Below are positions 11,501 to 26,045 of a DNA stretch of 64,000 bases, piece after piece (the stretch's first letter is position 1; each line of letters opens with the position of its first letter). Where the stretch lies: positions 44,897,797-44,961,796 of the forward strand of contig CM039184.1 in NCBI GenBank assembly GCA_008360975.2, in the 5' to 3' direction. A program made the translations under genes and the position numbers. This stretch comes from Lichenostomus cassidix (lineage: Eukaryota; Chordata; Aves; Passeriformes; Meliphagidae). Under the pieces are notes generated by a model, which saw only the letters and a program-made list of their open reading frames with translations, did not search any database and had not been told where the DNA came from.

Positions 11501-14500
11501 AACACATCCTGATCTCTGGGGGTGGAAGTGGATGGAGAAAGTGAAAGTAGGGGTGAAACAGCTGGAGGAGATGAGCTTGTTGTATCTGCACTTGCTGTTA
11601 GCCTGACTGGTTGGATCAGTCACAGCCCAGAGGAGAATTAACGGCCACTTCATGGCTGATAGTAAGATCAGGGGCTAAGTGGCGCTTACAGGACTGGTAA
11701 CTGATTGAACTGCAGATGCAGCTGTGGACATTATCCACTGTCCATCTTCTTTCCTTGGTTCTTTCTTTCTTTTGGCCGACATGTTTTTTCTAGCCAGCCT
11801 CTCCATCTCTGAAGATGTTTCTTCTCTGCTTTATCTCTAAGTAGTGATAGGAGAACTGCTTAAAACAATTGTAAAAACTTCCATGGTAACTGGCTCCTTG
11901 ACTTACCAAGCCCCATCTGTTGCAAACCACAGTGCTTGCATTGATATCCCAGAGTGATTAAACCATTCCATATGGGAAGTTTTGCCACGTACATAACCTT
12001 GTCCACAACAAAGGCTAGTAAAAAGTTGTGATGTTAGGAAAAAACAAAACAAATCAAGACAACAGTTAACATATTGAGAGAACATGTCTGCAGTCTGCTA
12101 GTTGTAAATTATAAATTCCAGTTGCCCACTGTGAGGTTGTGGGAGACGAATGTGAGTGATACCAGCACCTATGCTCAGATCTCAGACCAGTTGCATGACC
12201 CGCTTCGATTCAACTTGGTAAAAAGTGTTTTCATGATATCTACTATTCTTGTGGAGCAAGTTGATTTTGTGACTCAGAATGTGTATGGCTTTGCAAATTG
12301 ACCTCAACTCTAGATTTCTGGGGTTTTTTAGAGGACAATCATTGCGCCCTTAACATGTTTTCTAAGTTGTGTTGCTGTGTCTGCCCCCAGCATGAGCTCT
12401 GCTTCTTGGCTTTCTGAATCAACTCCCTCTTACAGGAAAGTCTGTAATGCCTTACCATTGTTTCCACTATTGCATATGGCTTTTTCTTATCCCAAATAAC
12501 ATTTGAGCTAACTTGGGCAATGAAGAATGATTTCAGGTTATGCTGTCCAAGCCAGTTTAGGCTAAGTTTTGCCTTGGTAGGGAGAGAAAATTAATGATGT
12601 AATTACACTGAGATTTAGTGACAGGTTAAAGGGCAGGATCTCACAGGAAATGCAGTAAGAAGGAAAAGACATTTCACTTTTGAAAACCATAGCCAATGTT
12701 CCCTCTGAAACTTGCCAGCTGCCATTTGCCTTCTTTTTTGCCAATGCTTTTATTGGTTACTTTGTAAAGGAGCCAAAGACACCAAAGAACTCAGGAGCTT
12801 TTATTGCAAATGTGGATTAAGACTCTCCTAGGTGTGATGGTTGTTCAGAGATTATGCTGTAAGAAAAGCCATGCAATGCCACTTTGGGATAGGGAAATTC
12901 CAGCATAGTAGCCCCCAGCTAGGGAAAGAGGTATCTGAGCTGCATCAACTTTGTTGGAGAGGTGATGTTCACTCTGAGAAGCCTGGACAGAGTGAGCAAA
13001 CTGAAACAATCTCTGATGATTTTCTCATGTAAACCCCCACTGTACTGCCTTGCTGGCCTTCGTTTGGTCTGTGCAAAACACAGCCCACCTGCAGGTTTTG
13101 CACATCTGGTCCCTACGGCTGCTTGGCTGACTTGGGAGTGTGTTGGGAGCAGAGACGTACGGGCTGTGTTCCTCTGCTAGCATCACAGCACACTCTGTGT
13201 GTGAGGCAGCTGGCAATTTGGCTATTGAGTTGAAATGCAGGTCCCTTTGAGTGGTGGGGTTGGGCTGTTGAGACTGAAATTTACAACTGATTTAACTCGT
13301 GAAACCTCTCTGCCTCTGCCAGAACCATGCTGTCTCTTTTGTGCCTTTACAGAAGTCTTGTCCTCTCTTTCCCTAATAATATAGTCTCCTTGTGGATCCT
13401 AACAGATCCAGGCAAACTGATTATGCTACCAGCAGGATACCAAATCTCCATTTTTCATTAGAGACTTAGAATATAGGGTTTTTTTAAAAAACCCCAAACA
13501 ACAACACCCACTGGGAAAAACATCCTTGGGAGCTGGTGTTTTTCATGCATAGGTCAAAGTCAAGCCTTCCTTTCAATAATTGAAATGCAATTAGTAAGAT
13601 ACAGCTGTGACTCATTCAGTCTCTCCTCTGAAGATCTGTGTGCCAGAGGCTTGAAAAGGAGGGTGCTCCACATCAGCTTGCAGGAGTATGGTGGATGAAT
13701 AATTTGCAGCTGCTTTCAGGACACTTCCTAGTCTTTTATTAACTTGTAGATGGATTTTCAAGTAGCAGGTATTTTAGATTTTTCTGCAGAAAGTTGAAAG
13801 AAATGTTCTTCAATTTCTTTCTACTCTTAAGCGCTCTGTTCTTGTTTTCCAGATCTGGGCAGCTCTTTGCATTTTCTTTCCTGCTGTAACTGTCGCACTT
13901 CAACTCTTATTTTATTTTTCTTAAAGGCTACATTTTTATGAGCTTGTGCAACACGTTCCACAAGTACTTTCATTTTCCTTCTGGACATGTAGTAACTTGG
14001 TTTTAAAAGATTGTCTTCAGCACATCAAGGTACTCTGAATAGGATCTTTCCCATGTTTCACGACAGCAGTGAACAGGTAAATCAAATCACTGGGTTTGAA
14101 ACACACCTCTATAAGGAAAAGTATCACTTTATAGACTTTGTTCTCTGAAGAATGGCCACAGCACAGATGCTTCATCAATTGTAGTTTCCCTGACAGATGA
14201 AGGAAATTCTGGTCACCACTGTGTTTCTTATTCTGCATGGGTGTACTTCTGCAGGCAGCAAGGGTAGTTTGGAGGTCTGCCCCACACTGACTGCAGCACA
14301 GGCAGCTCTCGTATATACAAAGGACACTGGCAGATACTCCTGCCTGAGCACTTGTGCTCCAGCTCACCAAAGCTGATGGGAGACCACCGTGACAAATCAT
14401 GTCTTTCCCCTCTCTACAAGGTTAATGTAAAGCAACTTCCCACTCTTTTACAAAAACTTTTTCATTGGGCGGTTTCAGTTTTGTACTTTTTTTCTCTCTG

Positions 14501-17500
14501 ATAGCTAATCTAGAGCAATTTGAGGTGCCATGGATTTCACAGCCAGCAATACTTTAACAGTGGTTGCCCATGGATCTACTTTTTCAATAATGCCATTTGA
14601 TAAGCTGGAGATAGTTATCCATCTTAACATGCAGAGAACAGCAGGGAGCAAAGCCTCTGGCCCTGTTTCACCAAAGACACAGCCGAAGTTCCACCAGCTG
14701 GAAGAGAGAAAGGATGACAGGGTTAGTGCTGAGCCTCTCCTACAGGAAGGTATCTTTTCTGTTGAAGTAGGCCAGCAGTCTAGTTTGAGCAGCTCCAGTG
14801 CCAAGTCCAGAGTGTGAGACCTCTTTCATCAACTGCAGCCATGCTGACTACAATCTAGGCTGGAAAAGACCTAAAGAGAATCTTTTCTTATTTAAAACAG
14901 GTTGTGACATGCATCAAAATTAGAATGGGTCTTTCCATGATCTGAGAGAGAAGCGTAAAAAAACTAAACCAGAAAGGTGGTTATAGAAATTGCTATCCAG
15001 ATAAAGAGTCTGCTAAGATATTATTCTGACTGGCAAATGAGCCAAAAAGCAGCCACTTACTATTAACACTTTGTTTTAAAAACATGTAGGGGTGCATTTG
15101 GAGACAATGAGAGGGACTATTTTGAACAGCATTTTGGTAATGCTAATGATAATCTGCCAGAAATATTTAATATCTACTCAACTTTCTTCTTGTTGGTGTT
15201 GAGCTAGCACTCTGTGAAGTAACTAAATGGTAGAAGGAAGATGAAACAAAAAGGTGAAAAAATAACATTGCACAGTATTAAGCAAAGAAATTATTAAGTG
15301 TACCCTTTTAAAATGAAAACAAAACCTTTCCATTAAAAAGAGCAAGGACAATTTTTTGCGTGTTTTATCACAAGAGCCACAATAGTTTCTAAAATGATGT
15401 TTCAATTAGCTATGATTTATTTTCTGCTGTTACGCACTTTCCTTTTCCACAATTGTTGTGCTGTGTCCTACAATTGTATTCTAATGATATTTTGGCACAA
15501 GTTTTGAGTCTGCAACAGCATACACTGTGAGGCCATGCAGCATATTCTGGTTGGTCTCTGAGATCCTTTCTGAATGAGTGATTTTGGCCTTGAGAATGTT
15601 ATTTGTGAGATGAAGTTAAGGAGTGCAGTTCTTGTAAGACCTCTTTTGCCTTTTAAGGAAGACCTTTATAGTCAGTTTTCCCCTTGTTTCCTGTCAATTT
15701 TTTTTTCATAGAGAAGCTAAACTGGGGTGCTGCCCATAACCCTCTCCTCTGAACTCTCATAAATGAGCAGGAACAGGCAGTGCAGTTCCAGCTGGCCAGT
15801 AAATGAAGTGTGACAAAAAGCCTTACCTTTCTATTTTAAAACAGAACAAAGCTTTAAACTGCTGCACATAGAAAGATTACAGGCATTGAAACAAATTAAA
15901 ATAGCATATATCCTGTGTAGCAGATGACAAGAGATGAATATTTCAGTCTTTCACTACTTTTACTCCATTTTCCTCTAGTGTTTTATACAGCTCTGTGAGA
16001 CACCTTAATTGCAATAGGATACCCTCTTTCAGCAAAGATTTCCAAGAATATTGCCAATTTGCAATACAGAGACGGAGAATACTTAAGCAAAAGCAACATC
16101 TTTAAAACAAAGACCCTCTTTCCACTTAAAAGTCTGACAGTACTCCAGTAAAGGAATGAAGGTAGGGTACAGTGAGACAATTTTGAAATTATTTCGTTTT
16201 GGGCATGATTAATGTTGCAGACTCCTGTCATGTATCAGTTAGCATCAACTGAAAATAGTTATTGGTTCAAATTGCCTGGAGAAGCTCTAGTTCAGTAAGT
16301 GAGAAGGCAGAGCACAGCAAGAGGGATGGGAAGCAGGATGTACTCCAAGCACCTGGTTCTGAATATGTAAGTTTAGTAACTCCAGACTGATAATTCCAAC
16401 CTCTGTTGACAAACCACTGGTAGGCCTGTGATAATACCAGTGGCACAGGGAAACTCATTGCTGTGTATGTCTCATAAGATGAAAGAAAGGAGTAAATAAA
16501 TCATATTATAGTGACCTGAATATAGAAGGGCATGTTTCAGTGGTGGTTTCTTTTGGTTTTTTTTTTTCTATTGGAAAAAGTTATTGAAATGTTATAGTAT
16601 TCAGCCTTAATTTTCTCAACAGATACAGTTAACATGCTCAAAAATACACAGAGAAAACTCTTCCCACTGAAGGCATATGAAAGATTGTCAGATTTCTGCA
16701 GTTTTCATTTTAACAGCGATGTTGAACAGGTAGCTGCTGCCCAAGGTGTGGCTATATGAGCATAAGAGGATGTAAACTTGTTTTTATGAAGCCCTCATAA
16801 CCTCCTGGAGTGGAAAAAGGGACTTCTTTGGAATGGGTGGTTTGGAACTTTTCTGCTTTCACGGAGAAGAAAACCATCTAAACATTTGACAAGCAAATCT
16901 CTTACTTGATTATACAGAGGACATAGTTTTGGCAAAGAACCAAGTCAAATCTTCTTGTGATCACTATGAAGTTTTGAACAGGCCCTTTATGAAAGTGGAA
17001 CAAAATGGAGTTTATTCTTTCCAAAAACCAAATAGAAATACCCTTTCAAAATTCAGCAATTCCATCATCTTTGCCTTATATATCTGTTTTCTCAGTCCCT
17101 GAGAAAAACCTTTCTAATGCCATCAGAAACTCAGCCTAGCTCTAAGGTGAGTTACTGTTTAGTCATGGTGTATGGAAAGAACTTAAAGGACAGAGGGAGA
17201 AAGAGAGGGAGGTACCAGGCGCATCTATGCAAAAAAGAAACTGAATCCTGCAGTCTGCTGCTATCAGTAAAAACTTGTAATTCAAATTCCACTGTCCTTT
17301 TAGAGTTTTGTTGTCTGTGAAGCAAAGCGGCACAAGTAACTTTTCATCTGTAGTGAGGATGCTGCTGTAGCATCCTTGGAGGATGGACATTTGAGAGGTG
17401 ACAGAAGCCTACATCTTGAAATGATCAAACCCACAAACTGAACCTGCAAAATATACTATTTCACAAAACATACAGCTATGTAAACAGCACCATCACAGCA

Positions 17501-20500
17501 GCTAGTAATTTCAGCCTGAAGCCTGTTGCTAGTCACACTATTTCCATAACCACCCTAAAAATCAGTTAACATCAGAAATCACAAATCAGCATTATTCATC
17601 ATAGTGCAGGTTCCTCAGTTCCTTTAGTCTGGGTCATAAGCAAGTTTTCTGTAATATTTTTTTTAATATTAGAGATACAAATATCTCATTTTCTCATTGC
17701 TTCTTTACTGTCTTCATCAATATAAATGTTTCTTTTTTATTACTTACAATTCTGGTTTTACAGGAGAGTATGTTCTCCCTTCCCCTCCTTCCAGGTGTGT
17801 ACTTGCTTGAGCTGCTGGTGTGTGACAGCACAGCTTTTCTATCTCTAATGCTGAAGCTCATGCAGATACTGTTTTTGCTGTAAAACCAATCCCCTAGTAT
17901 TTAGCACAAGTGTGCCATTTCCTCCTCTCAGGCTGTGATATGAATGGGGTCTTTTATATGTTACAACTGGAAACATTTGGGAGTTTCAGTAGGATAAACT
18001 TTTATGAAGTTACATGTCCCTTGCAGGTGACACTGCTGCAGCACAGGGAATTTACTCTTTCCATTTCCCCTCACATCTTCTAATCCCTGTGTGAAGGCCA
18101 GGCAAGACTGTTCCCTGGCATAATCCTGAACATTAAGAAAGATGCCTGATTAATGCATGTGCACATGCAGCACTCCACAGAGATGTGCCTGTTAACATTA
18201 ATGCTGCTGTCAGTAATGTGCTTTCTGGAAGACAGGCTGCTCAGCCATGCTAAGAAGCAGAGCACAGGCCATGCTTTAAGACATTCCTGTGGTGTTCAGC
18301 CCTAAGACAGATGTGCAAATGAAGTCTGCCTTGTTTTCTGTCCTGACAGTTTTTATATGGGAACTGAGCGAAGTATCATTAGTGAGTGAACTATTTTTAG
18401 TGAGTGGATGCTTTGCATGCTAGTCCACAAATTTTGGCAACTGGGAAGACATACACACTTGCTCCTATCATAGGTAGCACCCAAAAAAATGCAAGAAGGT
18501 GTATCACAACATAGATTACATGAGGATGCTGTAGGAGAGAATATAGCCTCTGTGTGGTGACTCTTGATATCTCATGCAGATGCCTGAATTTAGGCATCTA
18601 GTGTTAACTGGGAGATCCCAGATTATGTGAGATACCCACACAAAGCTGGCAGCAATGTCACAGGAACTACAGGAAGTCCATGTCATGATGGAGGCCAGGC
18701 ATCTTCAGCATTTGAGTGTATGAAAGGGCATGAGAAGCCCAATAGTTGAGTTGCAACTCTAAGTTAGGAGGTGTCAATAAAAACACGGTTCAATACTAGC
18801 AAGTTGTTTTTTGTAGATAATCAGTGTTTGTCAAGGGGAGCACAATTCAGCATGAATCAGTCATTATTTCAATATTTTTGTTGTGTTTCTGCTTGTGGAA
18901 AGAAACACCTCTGTTAAGTTACAAGAGCTGTCAGCTATGAAGTGATATTTGAGCTCAGTTAGCAAGGCTATGCAGTCTACATTAATGCCTCAGTAACAAT
19001 GCAAATGCTGCAAACCAAGGCTTCCTGCAACACATTTTTGAAATAATAATAGTAATAACATTAAGAAGCATAAGAATAATGGGATTTGTCTTGCTGAGTT
19101 GCAGAGATACTGTGTTCCCAGCTAGTTTAAAGGCTGTGTGGTTTGCCTTGTCCCTTCAGGAACAGCTGCTTGGTCTCTGCCGGGAAAGATGGATGGTCCT
19201 TGCTCTCCCTTGGTCAGGTCAAGAGCTGAGCAAATACACAGAGCTGATAGCCTCAGGCAGTTCATCGCCTATGGATCAACACCATTGCTTGCAGCCTCTC
19301 CTGTTTTCTGTTTCTCACCCCCTTCCCCCCTCCCTGCCTCCACAAATATGACAAGCGGTGCTGCATTATACAAACTCCTCTTCCACAGTGGAAACATCTG
19401 CAGCTTGAATGCTCCTGCAGAAATGTCACTTGGGGAAATTGCTCTTCATTTTATGAGAAACCTCTCTTTCAAGCCCTCAGAGGGGCCAGGGAGGGAGGGG
19501 ACACTGGGTTTGACACTAGTTCTGTGTTGTTTTTCAGGGATTTTGCGGAAGAATGTTGTGTCTGATTTTGTGGATTGTCAAAATGAAGCCAGATGGCAGT
19601 GGATTAAGTGTAATGCTGTTTTGTTGTTCTTGGGTTCGCGACTGCGCTTCCCCTTGAGCGAGGGAGCCCTCCCCGCACAGCAGCCCCAGCCCTGTGTGCC
19701 CCTGGCCACCGAGGGCCCCTTCCCATGGGCTCCCGAAAATGCTGCCCTGGAGGGGGGTAGAGTGGAAGCTTTCTTTGGTGAGGACTGCTAATTGGAAACT
19801 GCTTCCTTGACATTTTTCATGCCTAGATTATTCACCAAGAGCCTGTTTGCTGCGTTTTCCATCCGGCGACATACAGGTATTTTCCAATTGTAGTAATGGG
19901 TTTGCTTGCTGAAGTGAAGTTGCTGGGTAGCAGCTGAGCCAGTGAAGCCTAGGTTTTTACAGATTTGTGTCCAGTAGCTGCATTTCCTGATGTTTAGAAA
20001 GATGTGAGTTTAATTGAAGTGTTTCCCATGAGGCATTCAGGTAATTCAAGCCTTTTGTTGATTCCTCAGTGCATTTATGCCTCAGTCTTTCTCTCCATAT
20101 GAATGCTTATTGGGGTCTCTTTCCTCTATTATTCTACCTTATTTTCTTTATATGTATGTGCACATAATATCTTTGAAATCACGGTCCTTTGTCAAAGTTA
20201 AGGTACTGGAAAAGGCCACTGACTCTGAAGATATAGAGGGAAGACACATAGACACAGAAAGACAAAGATGTGATTGCCTCAACTTTGTTTCCCTAAGAAA
20301 TTGGGTCAAGGATAAATTATTAATTAGGGGGAAGGCAAATTTAAAGCTCTAATGCTGAGCATTTTCTAATTTCTTAATTAAAGGTAGACAGGCAGAAAAT
20401 TTCCTCTTATAAGAATTGTTCTTCTCTATACCCTTTCCTCTTGTCATGACACCCTTTTCTTTCCAGGATAACTTTTGACTGTTTGGGTTACAGAGCACAG

Positions 20501-22854
20501 TCCTGTCACTCATTCAGAGCCTTGTGAGGGCTACTCAAGCTCTGCTCCCCATGTTCACCACCTACAGACCAGTGCAATTCCCCCTAGCTTATGAAAACAC
20601 CAGCCAAGATGCTCTATATTTTTCCTTTCAGACTTCAGCATCATTTCAACCTTAAGTTTAATAATTTTCCTTTAATAATTTTCCTTTAATTTCCTCCTCT
20701 ATGATCATTCATTGCAATTTCAGTTCAAACCAGCAAATTTTAATTTGTAATGAAACTGCATGTTCTCATGTAGACCTGTAAGGGTCTGTTTGGAGTTTTT
20801 CATAAAGTCCTTAGGCCTGAAAAGCATTCTGTCAAAAACCTGCTGCTTGAAAACACAGGAGAAATCACAAACCAAGTCAGTGCTGCTGCCTTGTGCTCTG
20901 TCCTGTTTTTTTCCTAGGACAGCTTCTCACCAGCTCAGGAATTTGTTTGAAAAGCAGGTGCGCTTCACAACTGTTCAGATCTTTTTAGCCTTCTTCAGCA
21001 AGTCACCATCCCCTACCTTTTTTGAAAGTCAGTCTTTTCAGAATTTCTTTCATGTTATGCATGAAGTCCTGTACAGATGCACATAATGTTGAGTTATTCT
21101 GGAATTTCTTGTGCAGATCTAGTCTCCTGATCTCAGCTGCTTAGCTTGCAAAGTCTTTGATGTGCTGACTGTCTGTGTGGCTTGCACAGCACAGTGTACT
21201 CTGACAGTTTTTAGCAGGAGAAACTGGGAGAGGAGAAGGGCTGCAATTAGGGTAATGTTTGCTATTACACTGCATGTTGAATTAGTGTAGAATATAGGTA
21301 GCCTTAATCTGGTCACTGTCCCCAAAACAAAATAAGTAATGGCAATTTTATAGCAACCAACTATTACCAAGATGCTCAGAAAAACTGGGGTTTCCTAATC
21401 TTTAGTTCAGTGAATTTAAAGATAATTTTTTCATGATTCTTGAGGAGATACCCTGGTGCTGTAAAGGAAATTTTTCAGAGAATTTGCATCTGAGTACTCA
21501 GCTTGTAACCTCTGGATTTCACTTTCTGCTTTGGTGGTCTAGCGGGGGCGGCCCCAACATCAATTCTGAGTGTACTTTCATCTTCTTTGTACTACACTGC
21601 ACAGTCCGGAAGATATAAATTAGACATTTTGAAGTATTTCACTAATGTGCTGAAAGTATTTTAAGCAGAAAATTCAGTAATTTTCTAGTAAGCAGAGGTA
21701 AGTTTGGATGTGCTTTTGTTTGTGTTTATTCTCAGAAGTATTTTTCATTTATATTGTGAGCGTCTCCCCCTCAAATTCTTCTCCTGTTTTTCTTTACTGT
21801 ATCCTGTTGTAATATTCCCTTTGGAAGGTCTTTTAGACAGTATTTTTTACAGATTCTAAAAACTTCCTTCCTGGCATTTGCATTCTCTCTTCAGATGTCA
21901 AAATCAAAGATAATGGTCCATTGCTGGTGTTTTGGGAAGGGAGGGGTAGGCAAGGGAGTTTGCAATCTCTACACACTCATCAAGTCAACTTACTTTATGT
22001 GCAGTGTGAGGGACTTAGTGTGTACCAACAGTAGCTCACTGTTAGCCAGTATAAGAAGGAGACATTGAAATTCAAAGCAAGCATTTTGAAAATTGTCAGT
22101 ATTTTCTGATCCATTTCCCCACATACAAAGCAAACAGATCTTCCAAAGAACTTTGTGAACGTGGTGCAAATCTAAATACGAATGGCGATTTTGTCCACAG
22201 GGCATGAATATAGACTTGTTCTGTCAGCACCAGGGATGCTCCGAAAAACTGCTTCAGTCTGAAGCCTTTAACAGATAATAGTAATGCCATTCATTTACCC
22301 TTAGTAAATACCTCATATAGCGCAAAGTGCCAGCACCAGTTCCCTGGCAAAACAACATGAGAGGTCAGTAGCACGAAGCACAGGTGTGTCATTGTTACAC
22401 CTGTGGAGACTGGGGTTCAGCTCCTGCCATCATATCATGCATTAAAATAGTCTGGTGGTTTTGCTGTCCCACACCTGGAATATTTCAGCATATGTGGTTT
22501 TCAGAGGCCTACAACATCAAACATTATGTCAACATTCTCAACTGAGATTCAAATAGATGAACTATGGTACAAGTGCTTTTTCAAAAACTTCTGCTTTGTA
22601 TGCCTGGGTAAGACCTTAATTTTCACATTTTCAGTTAAATAGAGATTCTTCAGAAATAATTATGCTAGAAAAAACCACACAAAACATTCAAAACATCACC
22701 GGACTTTGAAAGCTGAGTTTATAATTTTGTAAGGGGTTAGAAAATAAATCTTATTTTCTCTGTTTTGCTGAAGAGCTTTTTGTAGTTTTGCTGCAGCCCA
22801 GAACACATTGAAAGGGGAAGTACACTAGAACAATGACCCAATAACAGGAGATTT
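8541..22854. other. Non-coding DNA, no genes recognised
   Basis: Only short unsupported frames are found. The longest, about 19138-19791 on +, has no ATG until 19189, and part of it covers a CpG-richer patch (about 19634-19736). The words at about 14855-14880 recall a CR1 tail but stop after about 25 bases. No RNA gene was seen. Confidence 0.6.
20657..20694 (+). repeat. Tandem 14-mer, two exact copies plus a shortened third
   Basis: TTTAATAATTTTCC occurs at 20657-20670 and again at 20671-20684, followed by TTTAATTTCC, a third copy lacking four bases. This looks like replication slippage. Confidence 0.95.
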
Positions 22855-23010
22855 CTAGAATCACAGACTATTCTGAGTAGGAAGGGACCCACAAAGATCA
22901 GCAAGTCCAACTCTTTAGTGAATGGCCCATAGAGGCATAAAGCCCACAACTTTGGTGTTATTAGCACCATGCTCTGACCTGATCTAATTAGTCAGCTAAA
23001 TGGAGTTTCT
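22855..23010 (-). mobile_element. tRNA-Ile-derived SINE with CR1-like tail (TguSINE1-like)
   Basis: Read on the minus strand, the head contains GGTCAGAGCATGGTGCTAAT followed by AACACCAA, then GTTGTGGG and TATGGGCCA. This matches the anticodon arm, T arm and 3' end of tRNA-Ile (TGGTGCTAATAACGCCAAGG-type). The head runs into GAGTTGGACT, GATCTTTGTGGGTCCCTTCC and a terminal TGTGATTCT, a CR1-type 3' tail that lets the CR1 machinery copy it. This structure is that of TguSINE1, described from zebra finch and other songbirds. The box B region is mutated (GGCTTTATGCC instead of GGTTCGATCCC), so the copy is old. The 5' end and target-site duplications are not clear. Confidence 0.8.
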
Positions 23011-23150
23011 GAATTTCTTTTAAATAGCTTTTTTGGAGTTGCCACACTAAGATGTTTCATGCTACAACGTACAAAACAAATGTTTTCTCAAGGAGGGCTC
23101 ATTCGAAATGATACTTAAGCATTGACATTGTAGACCCCAGAAAAATTCAA

Positions 23151-23179
23151 TACCACTACCACTACTACTACTACTACTA
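23151..23179 (+). repeat. (ACT)n microsatellite
   Basis: TACCACTACC leads into seven perfect ACT units. An AT-rich tract (about 23228-23300) follows shortly after. Confidence 0.95.
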
Positions 23180-26029
23180 ATATTTCCTTTATGAACTGCT
23201 CAAATATCACTCAATAGTCTGTTGAATTTTATATGTGTATGCATTATATATAATGTATTATACAGTTATATATCAATTTGTTATGTTTTTTTTAAATATG
23301 CAACATCTAAATATACAGAGGAGATAACAACTATAATTAAACAGATCCATGATGACCAAAGTCAAAGAATCTTGCTCTAGATTCATGACTGCTGTGAGCT
23401 TCAGGAGATTTTCCTGATGTTTGAATATTTAAGACCATTTTACCATGATAGGAACAGGAGCTCTGCATTTTAGTAAGACTTTCTCAGAGAGATTTTTTCT
23501 CTCAGTGTAAGGCTATCAGCCTCTCATCTCCACCAGAGAGCTTACCTGCTATCACCAAACTTGTTTAATTGCTGTTGAAAACCCCTGTCATCTGTCAGAA
23601 GTGGTCGAAATTGTTCCTTAAATCCAAAAGTCATTATAGGTTCCTGGAGACTGACAGGTACAAAAGCACAGTGACGTGAGCTGCTCAAAATGCATTTTCT
23701 GTGTCACAGGAGGGTAGAAGCCTGTGAAAGAGGGCAGGGCTTGCTCTACATGGGAAAGGTCAGCAACACAGCTGCTCCTCTATCCACTGTTTTCAGACCT
23801 TTGGCTTTCTAAGTAGAGCAGTTTAGGACAGACAGAGTAGCACTTGCTCATTTGAGCTTTAGGTTACATCACTGAGCTAAATACCTTCCATTCCACTTCA
23901 GCGCTGAGTTTTGTCCTCTTATGAGAAGGCAGGCAGCAGTGCAGATACCAAGCAGATCCAAGATGTCCATGGGCCCCTGCCTGCTCCCAGAATGGTTCTG
24001 CAGAACTCCCTAGTTTGTGCTGTGTGGGAAAAAAAAGACAGTTACAAGTGGGTAACTGTGAGACATGCACAGCTATTAATGCATTTTTTTTCTCCTGTGT
24101 GGAACACATCTGGGTCTCTTCAGAGAGTTTCCACGACTGGCTCAGGCCAACACTGAGCCTTTTGGCTGCAAGTTATTGCAAGTATTGCAGAAGACTGCAG
24201 TTCCTTGATAAGCTGTGCCTGTGTGGCCTATAAGGAGTACTTACACTGATATTAAATATTTTATTTGCTGGATTATTTTGCAAAGACACCTGCAAAAACA
24301 CTACACTTTTACGCAGAAAGAACTATGCTGAATGCCATTTTCTAAACAGTGCTGCAAAGATTGTATCCCAGCCAGCCTGTGTCAGCATTCCACAGGTCAG
24401 CACAAAATATCCATGTTGGTTTTGGACTGACTACACACCATGGAGCTAAACCCTTACTGGCTTGTAGTATATGCAGTACTAAAGATGGAGAGATTGAATA
24501 GGTGTGGCTGGGACAAAATATCTTGGCTCTTGGGAACTGCCACAACTGTATTTAAAGCAACTGCATGCAGAAGGGGGTTAAGAAAGTAAATGTGGTTCAA
24601 ATTTTCCTTGTCAGGAACAAATTAAATTAGCATGGTAGAGGATCCAAAGAGAAATACATTTGGAAATGCTTATATGCTGAAGCTGGGAATCTGGGTAATA
24701 AGTAAGAAGAATCAGAATTTATCAATAATCAAGATAAATTCAACTTAATTGTCTCATCAGGTTACAGTGCTAGAGGGATCAATATGTTAGAATATTGTAT
24801 AATTGTTTAAGCAGACCAAGGGCAGTAAAAGAAATTGTGTGGGAGGAATGACTTTGTCTATGACCTGGTGACATATATATCTGTCTATCTCAGAACCAGG
24901 AAGTGCAGGATCTTAGGAAATCCAGCACAATAAATATGTTGATTATCAAGGCTCAGAGGTGGGCAGGGGTGGGCAGAGGTGACATTATATGTCACTGAAA
25001 TGAATCTAAAGGCAGCATGACCTACTCTTGCATGTGGGGAGGCAACTGTGTAATTATGGGGAACTTTATTTTGCATAGTTGCTGGAGATTTCATTTAGCT
25101 ACTGGTGAAATTTCACTAGAGTAGCATTAAATATTGGATGATAGTTCTGCAAAAAAGTTGTTAGACCTGGAGTGGAAGAATTCTGCTTTCAGGCAGCCTG
25201 ATAGATAAAAGTGAATTTATCCACTAGACTGGAAATCAGGTGTCATCTCAGGAAGAAATGACTGTGACCTGTTTACATATGTTTGTAGACAATACAGTCC
25301 CGAACCACAATATTCACACATGCTATTTTGAAAAGGCCAATTTCCCAAAGCCAAGGACAGCCCTTAATAAAACTGAATAAGCAGAGGAATGCAGGCATGA
25401 AGAAAAAAGAGATTTTTTCTAGAGCTTGCTAAATGAGTAAAATATTAAGACAACATGTGTGGCAAAATAAGACAGAAAGTAGAAATGGACTTACACATTT
25501 GTATGCATATATTTAAACAGGTATTAATTTGCCCACACATATCTATATATGGGACTCATAGGTGTACATATCTATAGACACATATCTGGCCATGCAAACA
25601 TGAAGTTCTTACATATTTAAATAAACTGTATGGCTGTATGTTGGAAAAATAGACTATAAAAGGGAGATAAATGTCCACTGATATTTCTATGTTATTAAGT
25701 ATGGAAATTACTAGTAAAACCTAAACTAAAATCTACTCTTGGCAAGCAAATGGTCTTCTGAATGAGTTTTAAATTTATATAAAGAAAAAAACTAGCAATG
25801 CTGTGGGACAAGCAAGGGTTGTAGGTACTAAAACTGTTAAGAAATGTATAGATGGCTGATATGTTCAGAAAATATTTCTGGTTTATGTTCAGAAAGAAAC
25901 AGGCTGGTGTATATATATCATGTGAGGAGGATGAATACTTTTCCAGCCCATCTGCAACTAAAAGGATGTAAGACAACTCCAGCTTTAAAGCAGCAGCCCC
26001 CGTATTTCCTACAGCTATGCATCCTAAAC

Positions 26030-26045
26030 TTTTTTTTTTTTTTTT
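26030..26045. repeat. Poly(T) run of 16
   Basis: A homopolymer T run next to an AT-rich segment. It could be the poly(A) tail of a minus-strand retrocopy, but no coding remnant was recognised beside it. Confidence 0.7.

Noticed and set aside
14855..14885. Possible CR1 tail (GGCTGGAAAAGACCTAAAGA)
   Set aside because: The resemblance covers only about 25 bases, with no further CR1 sequence on either side.
19138..19791. 217-codon open frame on +
   Set aside because: It opens at GTG, with the first ATG at 19189, and has no recognisable domain. A frame this long is expected about by chance in 64 kb read six ways, and the GC-richer patch inside it lowers stop frequency.
22870..22990. A true tRNA-Ile gene
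   Set aside because: The T-arm box B is mutated, the 5' acceptor stem is lost and a CR1-like tail is attached, so it is a SINE rather than a functional tRNA gene.
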